In this document: positions 1 through 5,913 of the stretch, piece after piece
How the letters are laid out: each line of letters starts with the position of its first letter
Numbering within the stretch: the stretch's first letter is position 1
DNA from: an uncultured Collinsella sp.
Lineage (GTDB): Bacteria > Actinomycetota > Coriobacteriia > Coriobacteriales > Coriobacteriaceae
DNA: 8,158 bases
Reading direction: 5' to 3'
Assembly: GCA_905204635.1 (NCBI GenBank)
Contig: CAJLAN010000062.1
Span: 1-8,158 of the forward strand
Position numbers and translations under genes: made by a program
The notes under the pieces: model-generated
Database searches by the model: none
The model's input: the letters and a program-made list of their open reading frames with translations, nothing else
Told to the model about the DNA's origin: nothing

Positions 1-82
1 CAGCCGATACCGGGCTGCGTGGGGTTCATTAAACCCGTAAACGTGCAGGGCGCGGATGCCATATGGTGTCCGCGTCCTGCGT

Positions 83-88
83 TATTAT
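83..88 (+). promoter_or_regulatory. Candidate -10 box giving a leaderless kinase mRNA
   Basis: The hexamer TATTAT matches the actinobacterial TAnnnT -10 pattern. Its last base is 7 nt before the ATG at 96, so transcription would begin at or next to the start codon, as in leaderless mRNAs, which are common in Actinobacteria. No convincing -35 is visible 16-18 bp upstream, and no Shine-Dalgarno precedes the ATGs at 87 or 96. This is an inference from spacing alone. Confidence 0.35.
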
Positions 89-95
89 GGACGCT

Positions 96-1463
96 ATGGA
101 TACTCAGGACCTCACATATGCCGACGACGAATTGGCGGCAGCGCTCGCAGAGCACCTGTCTTCGCTTGCCCGCGAAGACAGCTACCGTGTGGACCGTGTA
201 CTTAAGCGCTCGCCGGTCGAGACGACCGAACTCGTTTACTTTGAGGGCTCGGGCGGCGGCTCGCTTGGCCCCTTCGTCCGTAAGCGCATCGACGCCTCGG
301 CGCACATCGGTGGGGCCTACGAGCGCCTGTTTTCTGCCCAACGGGCGGGTCACAGATTTGAGCACCTGCCAAGAATCGTTGATTGCCGCCGTGTGGGTGA
401 TGAACTGAATGTGGTCATGGAGTATGTCGAAGGCAAGACGCTCGAGGCGCTCGTAGGCCGGCTGGGCGCCACGCCCGATTACGCGCGCGAGTTGTTTGGC
501 GCCCTCTGCGATGCGGCAGAAGAGCTTCACGCCGGATTTGAGTTGGCGGGGGAGACGCCGGTACCGGTGATTCATCGCGATCTGAAACCGTCGAACATCA
601 TTGTTTCGGGGGTACGATATGCGCCCGATGCCGGCATGACGTTTTCGTCCCTGGTGATTATCGATTTGGGAATCGCGCGCGTGTGGCGCGAGGGGGCCGA
701 TGCCGATACCGTTAAGTTTGGCACACGCCCCTATGCGCCGCCCGAGCAGTACGGTTTTGGCCAGACGAGTGTTCGTAGCGATGTCTACGCGCTTGGCGCG
801 CTGTTGTTCTTTTGCCTGACGGGGACCGACCCCAAGCCGGGGCGGGGTATGCGCGAGCAGTGCGAGGCGTGTGACGTCCCCGCCCCGCTTGCCGATGTTA
901 TCTGCATGGCGATGGCGCTCGATTCGGCCAAGCGCTTTGCAAGTGCGAAGGCGCTCGGGCATGCCGTGCGCGCGGCATATGGGCTATGCCTGCCTGGGTC
1001 TGGCTCGATGGGCGTGACGGGGCCTTCAGTGACGCAGGTTGCTCCGCAAGCGACGCCATCTTCCGAGCGGCAGTCCAAGGGCGTCTCGCCGGTGGCTTCT
1101 TGCCGCAAGAGCCTGCTTTCTCGGATCCCGGAGCCCATCGGGCGTATATGGAACGGCTTTATCTATGCGGCGACCTTGCTGCTGCTGGTTGGAAGCCATT
1201 TTGCGGTATTCCAACCCACGGGAGCCAACCGCAACTATCCAGTGTGGTTTTTGGCCCTTGAGTATTTTCTTATGGTTGACGGCATGGTGGGGCTCATTGC
1301 GTTTGGCATGCTCGACCGCCGTAGGCTCCGGCGTCGCTTTCCCGTGCTCGATCGTTATCGAGGTCGTGAGTTTGTCACACTGTGGCTCAAAGCGTTGGGG
1401 ATTATAGTCGCCATCACAACCGTGGTTATTGTCGTCGGCAATGCAACTGGCGTCGTCTCCTAA
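96..1463 (+). CDS. Membrane-anchored Hanks-type serine/threonine protein kinase
   Basis: The protein is 455 aa from the ATG at 96; in-frame ATGs at 63 and 87 would add 11 or 3 residues. The kinase core spans about residues 30-295. Visible elements are the ATP-site Lys in VRKRI (about K63), a possible alpha-C Glu (about E76), the catalytic loop HRDLKPSN (160-167, Asp162), DLG in place of DFG (190-192), PPE in place of APE (215-217) and SDVYALG (from 228). The Gly-rich loop is not canonical; only a GSGGGSLG stretch precedes the Lys. A polar linker follows, then three hydrophobic segments (about 352-372, 383-405, 429-448). There are no PASTA repeats or extracellular sensor domain, so any signal is probably sensed in or at the membrane. 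It should phosphorylate Ser/Thr of cytoplasmic targets; substrates are unknown. The start is chosen for the -10 box at 83-88; a weak GCAGGG at 45-50 could instead serve the ATG at 63. Confidence 0.88.
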   Translation: MDTQDLTYADDELAAALAEHLSSLAREDSYRVDRVLKRSPVETTELVYFEGSGGGSLGPFVRKRIDASAHIGGAYERLFSAQRAGHRFEHLPRIVDCRRVGDELNVVMEYVEGKTLEALVGRLGATPDYARELFGALCDAAEELHAGFELAGETPVPVIHRDLKPSNIIVSGVRYAPDAGMTFSSLVIIDLGIARVWREGADADTVKFGTRPYAPPEQYGFGQTSVRSDVYALGALLFFCLTGTDPKPGRGMREQCEACDVPAPLADVICMAMALDSAKRFASAKALGHAVRAAYGLCLPGSGSMGVTGPSVTQVAPQATPSSERQSKGVSPVASCRKSLLSRIPEPIGRIWNGFIYAATLLLLVGSHFAVFQPTGANRNYPVWFLALEYFLMVDGMVGLIAFGMLDRRRLRRRFPVLDRYRGREFVTLWLKALGIIVAITTVVIVVGNATGVVS

Positions 1464-1468
1464 ACAAG

Positions 1469-1492
1469 AAAGGGCCCCGATTGGGGCCCTTT
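1469..1492. terminator. Bidirectional Rho-independent terminator between convergent genes
   Basis: A perfect 10-bp inverted repeat AAAGGGCCCC / GGGGCCCTTT has a GATT loop. It lies 5 nt after the kinase stop and 9 nt after the end of the leftward hydrolase gene. T-rich sequence flanks it in both directions (CTTTCTTGTTT on the - strand), so it can end transcripts from both sides. Confidence 0.85.
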
Positions 1493-1501
1493 GAGTTGCA
1501 T

Positions 1502-2635
1502 TTAGATACGATTCATTTGGGATGCGACCTTGTTGTACCAGTCCTGCCATGTGGGCGGGCAGTACTTTTTGGCTGCTGCAGGCGTAAGTGTGGAGCCGTA
1601 GTTGGCGCCCAAGTAGGCAACGTGGGCGGAAATGCCTTCGCTCCAGCTGCCAAAGCCGCGCCAGCCGCCGCCGCGGGCGCTCCAGCCCCAGGCGTTATAC
1701 GAATTGGCACAATAGAGACCCTTGCTGCTCTCGATGCAGGCGATGGCGGGAGACCAGCGGGGGTCGACACCGGTGTTCCAGGCGGCCACGGCGAAGTTGT
1801 ATCCCTGACCGGCCATGGGGGAGCCGGCGAGGTAGTTGTCGATACGGCTGGTCCACTCGTTGATAAACGAGTCGTAATCGGAGTTGCCGCTGTTGGAGTT
1901 ATTCACCGTGGTGTTGATGGTGGTGTTGGTATTGGTGGCCTGACTGTTGGAGTTGTTGCCGCTCACGCCCTCGCCCGAAAGCTTCTCGGCAGCCGCGGCT
2001 TTGTCGGCCTCGAGCTTGGCCAGCTCGGCGGCGTTCTCCTGCTCGGCCTTTGCCTGAGCTTCGCTGCGGAGCTGCTGGGCCTGCGCCAGTGCCTCCTCGG
2101 CGGTTTTCTGCTCGGACTCGAGCTGGGACTTGGCCTGCTCAAGCTCGGTCTTGTTCTGCTCGAGCTCGGTCTGCATCTTGTTGAGCGCCTCGATCTCATC
2201 GACACTCGAGCTCGTAATCTGGTTGGTGTACTTGCAGGTCGTGATGAACTCGCCGAGGTTCTGCGCGTTGACCAGGAAGCTCACGATGGGGTTGGTGCCT
2301 TTCTGGTACTTATACAGATCGCGCATGGCGGAGCTTGCCTTGGCCTGCTGCTCAGGAAGCTCAGCTTCGATCTTTTCGATGCTCGCCTCGTTGGAGTCAA
2401 TCTGATTTTGCAGATCATCGAGCTTGGTGCGGGCGTCGTTGTAGGCGCTCGTGGCGTCCTCGATCTTTTTCTGGGCGGCGGACAGCTGATCCTGCGTTGC
2501 CTGCGAGGCGGCATAGGCCGCGACGGGGGAGAGCATTGGCGTGGCCGTCAGCGCAACGGCGAGCGCGGCACTCGTGATAATGCGAGCCGGCTTCGACGCG
2601 ATGAGCGCTACGGTGCGATGATTCGAATGCTGCAT
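1502..2635 (-). CDS. Secreted peptidoglycan hydrolase: PcsB-like coiled coil plus lysozyme-like domain
   Basis: The protein is 377 aa. The ATG at 2635 is preferred because AGAGGG lies 5 nt before it; a TTG 15 nt further upstream lacks a ribosome site. Residues 1-42 are a Sec signal peptide with basic start, hydrophobic core and likely cleavage after AYA. Residues about 44-220 are a heptad-rich coiled coil rich in Gln, Glu, Ala and Lys, interrupted by a YKYQKGTNPIVSFLVNAQN-type segment typical of PcsB/CwlO coiled coils, which in other bacteria answer to FtsEX. A low-complexity Asn/Thr/Ser linker (about 225-253) leads to the C-terminal domain (254-377). There an ACIESSKG motif supplies the likely catalytic Glu302, followed by NAWGWSARGGGWRGF and a Ser-Glu-Gly-Ile element. 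This resembles goose-lysozyme or transglycosylase-type muralytic folds. Cys300 and Cys309 flank the active site, and Cys358 is further on. It should cut glycan strands during growth or division; the exact bond specificity is not visible. Confidence 0.85.
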   Translation of the reverse strand: MQHSNHRTVALIASKPARIITSAALAVALTATPMLSPVAAYAASQATQDQLSAAQKKIEDATSAYNDARTKLDDLQNQIDSNEASIEKIEAELPEQQAKASSAMRDLYKYQKGTNPIVSFLVNAQNLGEFITTCKYTNQITSSSVDEIEALNKMQTELEQNKTELEQAKSQLESEQKTAEEALAQAQQLRSEAQAKAEQENAAELAKLEADKAAAAEKLSGEGVSGNNSNSQATNTNTTINTTVNNSNSGNSDYDSFINEWTSRIDNYLAGSPMAGQGYNFAVAAWNTGVDPRWSPAIACIESSKGLYCANSYNAWGWSARGGGWRGFGSWSEGISAHVAYLGANYGSTLTPAAAKKYCPPTWQDWYNKVASQMNRI

Positions 2636-2640
2636 CCAGA

Positions 2641-2646
2641 CCCTCT
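2641..2646 (-). promoter_or_regulatory. Ribosome binding site fixing the hydrolase start
   Basis: On the - strand AGAGGG lies 5 nt upstream of the ATG at 2635. No comparable site precedes the in-frame TTG at 2650, so this decides the start. Confidence 0.7.
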
Positions 2647-2677
2647 GCAATCAATCGTAGGTAATGGTTCGAAAGGT

Positions 2678-2683
2678 ATTCTA
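2678..2683 (-). promoter_or_regulatory. Promoter -10 box of the hydrolase gene
   Basis: The - strand reads TAGAAT, giving a leader of about 35 nt before the ATG at 2635. The best -35 candidate, TTCAAG at 2703-2708 with a 19-bp spacer, is weak and falls inside the flanking palindromes. A weak -35 embedded in operator-like repeats suggests a promoter that depends on an activator or is tightly controlled. Confidence 0.5.
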
Positions 2684-2696
2684 CTACTGCTTTCGA

Positions 2697-2744
2697 CCTC
2701 AACTTGAACCTTAAAGGTTCCAAAGGGTCAAGTTGAACTTGAGG
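2697..2744. promoter_or_regulatory. Operator-like cluster of nested palindromes upstream of the hydrolase
   Basis: Two 15-bp palindromes occur side by side: GAACCTTAAAGGTTC (2706-2720) and TCAAGTTGAACTTGA (2728-2742). Each is perfect around one central base, and their centres are 22 bp apart, about two helical turns. They sit inside a wider inverted repeat: TCAACTTGA at 2699-2707 with TCAAGTTGA at 2728-2736, and CCTCAA at 2697-2702 with TTGAGG at 2739-2744. The reverse complement of AAGTTGAAC (2730-2738) recurs exactly at 2792-2800. The cluster overlaps and precedes the -35 region of the leftward promoter, which fits cooperative binding by a dimeric regulator. The regulator is not in the window. 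Confidence 0.55.
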
Positions 2745-2850
2745 CTTTACCTTTGACCTGCAGGAATGATGAATTGTTGAGAAACCATAGAGTTCAACTT
2801 TAACGTTACGGACCGGTGTTTTGAGGCCTCTTTTTTGTCGCCCTGCACGT

Positions 2851-2879
2851 TTGACGTGGAGTTTTGCAAGATATTAATA
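2851..2879 (+). promoter_or_regulatory. Candidate distal promoter of the ligase gene
   Basis: TTGACG at 2851-2856 is a good -35. It is followed after 17 bp by TTAATA (2874-2879), or after 18 bp by TAATAG. Transcription would leave a leader of about 155 nt before the ligase. The -10 lies in the spacer of the inverted repeat at 2866-2889. Confidence 0.4.
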
Positions 2880-2889
2880 GGTATCTTGC
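2866..2889. promoter_or_regulatory. Operator-like 8-8-8 inverted repeat
   Basis: GCAAGATA and TATCTTGC form a perfect 8-bp inverted repeat separated by 8 bp of AT-rich DNA. The arrangement straddles the candidate -10 at 2874-2879, so a bound dimer would block RNA polymerase. This is the geometry of a repressor operator; the protein is unknown. Confidence 0.45.
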
Positions 2890-2954
2890 CCGCCTGTCAT
2901 ACAGCGGTGTGTTCTGTTGTCGTGCGGCGTTGCATGGATAGATACGGTGGATGT

Positions 2955-2984
2955 TTGGGAAGAGCTGCGCTGGCACGCTAGAAT
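2955..2984 (+). promoter_or_regulatory. Candidate proximal promoter of the ligase gene
   Basis: TTGGGA (2955-2960), an 18-bp spacer and TAGAAT (2979-2984) form a reasonable sigma-70-type promoter. The leader would be about 50 nt before the ATG at 3041. The -10 hexamer is identical to that of the divergent hydrolase gene. Confidence 0.5.
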
Positions 2985-3040
2985 AAATCAGTTGCGCAAA
3001 GACCGCCCGTTGTTTGGGCTGTTCTAGATAGGAAGTTTCC

Positions 3041-4297
3041 ATGGCATTGCAGTTTAAAGAGCGTGATTTTATTCCCGTGCTGCTCGGCGGCGACATCAAC
3101 GCCTATTCGGTGGCGCGCGCCTTTTACGAGGAATACCAAGTTAAGAGCCTGGTCTTTGGCAAGTACCAGACCGGTCCGGCGTACCGCAGTCAGATTATCG
3201 ATTACACGCCCAACGTGGATATCGATACCATGTCTGTAATGCTCAAGACCGTGAACGACGTGGCTCGCGCGCACGCTGACAAGACAATTGTCCTGATGGG
3301 CTGCGGTGACAACTATGTTGCCCTGGTTGCCCAGGCCAAGGATGCGGATAATCTGGCAGACAACGTCGTCGCCCCCTACGCCCCCTACAGCATGCTCGAG
3401 CAGTGCCAGAAGAAGGAGATCTTCTACGAGCTGTGCGAGAAGCATGGCGTGCCCTATCCGCACACGTTTACCTTTACCGCGCAAATGCTCAACGCCCAGG
3501 GCGAGGCTCCTGCCGAGGTGCTCGACCAGATTGATTTTCCGTACCCGATGATCCTTAAGCCCTCCGATGGCATCATGTGGTGGGAGCACGAGTTCGAGGG
3601 CCAGAAGAAGGCCTACGAGATCGCCGATCGCGCCGAGCTTGAGCAGGTCATTCGCGATTCTTACGCGAGCGGTTACACCGATGACCTGATTTTGCAGGAT
3701 CGCGTGCCCGGTAACGATGAGTACATGCGCGTCCTTACCAGCTATTCCGATCGCAACGGCAAGGTACGTATGATGTGCTTGGGCCACGTGCTGCTCGAGG
3801 AGCATCAGCCTCACGGTGTCGGCAACCACGCCTGCATTATTACCGAGCCCAATGACGAGCTCATGGGCGGCGTGCGCAAACTGCTCGAGGACCTTCACTT
3901 TGTGGGTTATTCCAATTTTGACGTCAAGTACGATGAGCGCGACGGCTCGTTTAAGTTCTTTGACTTCAACACGCGACAGGGTCGTAGCAACTACTATGTC
4001 ACCAACAGCGGGTTTAACGTGGCAAAGTACGTGGTGGACGAGTACGTCTATAACCGTCCGTTTGAGCCGGAGTTTGTGACGGCACGGGACGAGGCCCTGT
4101 GGATGGTTGTTCCCATGAGCGTGGTCGACAAGTACGTCAAGGACCCCGATCTGCGCGCGAAGGTGCATCGTCTGGCCAAGGAGGGCAAAGGCGCCGATCC
4201 TTCATTTATGAAGGGCGACTTTGTCTTTAATCGCTGGCTGCGCATGTGGCACACCAAGCTGCGTCACTTTAAGCTGTTCAAGACGTATTACAAATAG
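3041..4297 (+). CDS. ATP-grasp carboxylate-amine ligase, probable D-aspartate ligase
   Basis: The protein is 418 aa; the ATG at 3041 follows AGGAAG with a 5-nt gap. It is cytoplasmic, with no signal or membrane segment. An N-terminal nucleotide-binding-like half contains LLGGDINAY (14-22). The ATP-grasp core has the ATP-binding Lys in ILKPSDG (K173), the LQDRVPGNDEYMR strand (218-230) and an acidic/Asn metal site in GYSNFDVKYD (289-298) and FFDFNTRQGRSN (307-318). ATP-grasp ligases join a carboxylate to an amine through an acyl phosphate. The best fit is the D-aspartate ligase family (Asl of Enterococcus faecium), which adds D-Asp to the side-chain amine of the peptidoglycan precursor. The fit rests on overall resemblance and on the Asp/Glu racemase that follows, an arrangement also known beside the E. 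faecium ligase. Specificity cannot be read directly: another D-amino acid or peptide ligation is possible. Confidence 0.8.
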   Translation: MALQFKERDFIPVLLGGDINAYSVARAFYEEYQVKSLVFGKYQTGPAYRSQIIDYTPNVDIDTMSVMLKTVNDVARAHADKTIVLMGCGDNYVALVAQAKDADNLADNVVAPYAPYSMLEQCQKKEIFYELCEKHGVPYPHTFTFTAQMLNAQGEAPAEVLDQIDFPYPMILKPSDGIMWWEHEFEGQKKAYEIADRAELEQVIRDSYASGYTDDLILQDRVPGNDEYMRVLTSYSDRNGKVRMMCLGHVLLEEHQPHGVGNHACIITEPNDELMGGVRKLLEDLHFVGYSNFDVKYDERDGSFKFFDFNTRQGRSNYYVTNSGFNVAKYVVDEYVYNRPFEPEFVTARDEALWMVVPMSVVDKYVKDPDLRAKVHRLAKEGKGADPSFMKGDFVFNRWLRMWHTKLRHFKLFKTYYK

Positions 4298-4306
4298 ATG
4301 AGCGCG

Positions 4307-4336
4307 GCGCCCGTCCGGTATGCATCGGGCGGGCGC
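4307..4336 (+). terminator. GC-rich intercistronic hairpin, possible attenuator
   Basis: GCGCCCGTCCG (4307-4317) pairs with CGGGCGGGCGC (4326-4336) as an 11-bp stem with one G-U pair and an 8-nt loop. It starts 9 nt after the ligase stop. No T-run follows, so it may only pause polymerase or protect the 3' end of the ligase message rather than terminate. Confidence 0.45.
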
Positions 4337-4339
4337 GGG

Positions 4340-4345
4340 TATGAT
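4340..4345 (+). promoter_or_regulatory. Possible internal -10 box for the racemase
   Basis: TATGAT lies just after the intercistronic hairpin and 36 nt before the racemase ATG. There is no good -35 at 17 bp, so this is a weak candidate for separate expression of the racemase. Confidence 0.25.
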
Positions 4346-4369
4346 ACGCGCAATGGCGCGGGCATCGGC

Positions 4370-4376
4370 AAGGAGG
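4370..4376 (+). promoter_or_regulatory. Strong ribosome binding site fixing the racemase start
   Basis: AAGGAGG lies 5 nt before the ATG at 4382. It rules against the in-frame ATG at 4298 directly after the ligase stop. That longer start would add 28 residues encoded by the GC-rich hairpin, before the MEKLGVIGGMG N-terminus typical of the family. Confidence 0.8.
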
Positions 4377-4381
4377 CGGCG

Positions 4382-5128
4382 ATGGAAAAGCTGGGAGTTA
4401 TCGGCGGCATGGGCGCCGAGGCCACGTCGTATTACTACGACCAGGTGGTACGTCATACGGCAGCTACCTGCGATCAGGAGCATATCGACATGGTGGTCCT
4501 TTCCAAGTCGACCATGCCTGACCGTACGCTGGCCATTAAAACTGGCGATCACGACGAGCTTCTGGCGACCATGAAGGAGTGTGCCCAGGCGCTCGAGGCG
4601 CTGGGCTGCGCACATATCGCGATTCCCTGCAACACGTCCCATTACTTTTACGACCAGATCCAGTCGTTTACCAAGGTGCCGATTATCCATATGCCGCGCG
4701 AGTCGGTGCGCTATGCGCTTGCCGGCGCCGTGATGGGGGAGTGCGAGTTCGACCCCAATCTGAGCATGCCTGCCGAGCCGGTGCGCAAGATTGGCATCAT
4801 GGGCACCGACGGCACGGTGGGCGCGGGTGTCTATGGTCGCGAGTGCGAGACTGCGGGCGTCGAGGTTGTCTATCCCAGCGAGAGGCGCCAGGCAGACGTG
4901 ATGTCGCTCATTTACGACGATGTGAAGGCTGGACGCGAGCCCGATATGGATAAGTTCGATCGTGTGATGTGGGAGTTCGCCCGCTGCGGTTGCGACCGCG
5001 TAATCCTAGCTTGCACAGAGCTTTCGGTGCTTCAGAAGTATCGCGAAATGCCCGAGATTACCCTGGATGCCATGGATGTCTTGGTGCGTGAGTCCATCAT
5101 CCGCAGCGGTGCGCCCTACCGCCTCTAG
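4382..5128 (+). CDS. Aspartate/glutamate racemase family protein, probable aspartate racemase
   Basis: The protein is 248 aa, close to the usual 230-250 for the family. It is a cytoplasmic, cofactor-independent racemase of the two-cysteine type. The N-terminus KLGVIGGMGAEAT is characteristic. The two catalytic cysteines are visible in PCNTSH (Cys83) and ACTEL (Cys211), which take and give the alpha proton from opposite faces. STMPDR (43-48) matches a conserved substrate-side segment of aspartate racemases. A somewhat extended region at about 113-133 separates the two halves. It begins 84 nt after the ligase stop on the same strand, so the two are probably co-transcribed. The likely job is to make D-aspartate for the ligase. 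Glutamate racemase is less likely, because the motifs fit the aspartate racemase branch and the neighbour is a ligase; this stays an inference. Confidence 0.85.
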   Translation: MEKLGVIGGMGAEATSYYYDQVVRHTAATCDQEHIDMVVLSKSTMPDRTLAIKTGDHDELLATMKECAQALEALGCAHIAIPCNTSHYFYDQIQSFTKVPIIHMPRESVRYALAGAVMGECEFDPNLSMPAEPVRKIGIMGTDGTVGAGVYGRECETAGVEVVYPSERRQADVMSLIYDDVKAGREPDMDKFDRVMWEFARCGCDRVILACTELSVLQKYREMPEITLDAMDVLVRESIIRSGAPYRL

Positions 5129-5134
5129 CCCTCG

Positions 5135-5166
5135 ACCTGCCAAAAAGGGACAGGTTTTTTGGCAGG
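5135..5166. terminator. Convergent terminator with two alternative hairpins
   Basis: On the + strand ACCTG pairs with CAGGT (5135-5139 / 5151-5155), followed by TTTTT, a short Rho-independent terminator for the racemase. A larger perfect 11-bp pairing, CCTGCCAAAAA / TTTTTGGCAGG (5136-5146 / 5156-5166), is also possible and symmetric for both strands. The leftward EcfT gene stops at 5167, immediately beside it. Confidence 0.7.
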
Positions 5167-5913
5167 TTAGAACAAGAAGCCGAGGGCAATGAGGGCTATG
5201 CTAATGGCAAGCACGGCCATGTCCAGGCCTTTGATGGGGTAGCGCTTGTATGAGCTGGTGCGCGTGCGCAGATAAAAACCGCGCTGCTCGGCTGCCAGGG
5301 CCGTGGCGTCGGTCTTGCCCACGCTCGAGATGAGCAGCGGAACGCACAGTGGCAGCATGAGCTTGAGCTTCTTGATGGGGTTCTTGGTGTCGTACTCCAC
5401 GCCGCGCGCGGTTTGCGCCTCCATGATGGCATTCATTTCCTGGCCGAACACCGGCACAAAGCGCAGGGCCGTCGTAAAGGTGAAGGCGTAGCGATAGGGC
5501 ACGTGCAGCACCTCCACGCAGGCGTTGGCAAGGTCGTTGAGCTTGGTTACCATGAGCATCAGGATAAGCGGCAGTGCTACGCCCAGCAGGCGCAAGCACG
5601 CCTTCGACCCGGTGATAAGGCCCGTGTCGGTGATAAAGCCCCACACTACGTTGCCGTCGCGCATAAAGGCGAGCTGCAACACCAGCATGATCAGCGCCAG
5701 TGGAACCAATAGTTTGAGTAGCGAAAGCAGACGGTCGACGACGCCGGCGTAAGTGCCCAGCGCGAGCGTGAGCGCCATAAAGCCCAGCAGCGCTACGTAG
5801 GTATCGGATAGGAAAATGCCGATGATGATGGCGGCGGCAAGTCCCAGCTTGACGACGGGGTTTAGACGATGCAGCAGCGTGTCGCCCGGCATGTAGTCGA
5901 TGACGTTAACCAC
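5167..5913 (-). CDS. ecfT: ECF transporter transmembrane component EcfT
   Basis: The protein is 248 aa from a GTG at 5913, with AAGGAG at 5924-5929 on the - strand, 10 nt upstream. A GTG at 5958 would add 15 residues and deepen the overlap without a ribosome site. It is an integral membrane protein with hydrophobic segments at about 22-36, 38-58, 63-83, 105-122, 186-198 and 231-248. The two cytoplasmic coupling-helix motifs typical of EcfT are visible as ARG (169-171, in EAQTARGVEY) and a variant QRG (210-212, in AAEQRGFY); these dock in the ATPase grooves. EcfT couples ATP hydrolysis to toppling of the S component, which brings a vitamin or metal across the membrane. Its start overlaps the end of the ATPase gene by 8 nt, implying translational coupling in one operon. 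Confidence 0.9.
   Translation of the reverse strand: MVNVIDYMPGDTLLHRLNPVVKLGLAAAIIIGIFLSDTYVALLGFMALTLALGTYAGVVDRLLSLLKLLVPLALIMLVLQLAFMRDGNVVWGFITDTGLITGSKACLRLLGVALPLILMLMVTKLNDLANACVEVLHVPYRYAFTFTTALRFVPVFGQEMNAIMEAQTARGVEYDTKNPIKKLKLMLPLCVPLLISSVGKTDATALAAEQRGFYLRTRTSSYKRYPIKGLDMAVLAISIALIALGFLF

Noticed and set aside
15..45. Possible tRNA T-arm-like GGGTTCATTAAACCC near the left edge
   Set aside because: Loop and stem lengths do not fit a T-arm, no CCA or acceptor partner is present, and only a small hairpin remains.
1382..2707. 441-aa + strand reading frame antisense to the hydrolase
   Set aside because: Its Leu/Gly/Val-rich low-complexity protein is the mirror of the coiled-coil codons. 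The - strand frame has a signal peptide, ribosome site, domain structure and terminator.
2821..2836. GAGGCCTC followed by a T-run, as a terminator
   Set aside because: The palindrome has no loop, so it cannot form a hairpin without losing pairs, and no gene ends just upstream on the + strand.
2978..4168. 396-aa - strand reading frame antisense to the ATP-grasp ligase
   Set aside because: Rich in His, Val and Leu with no recognisable motif; a typical long shadow in high-GC DNA. The opposite frame has clear ATP-grasp motifs and a ribosome site.
4298..4381. 28-residue N-terminal extension of the racemase from the ATG touching the ligase stop
   Set aside because: It would be encoded by a GC-rich hairpin and has no family similarity; AAGGAGG before 4382 fixes the shorter start.
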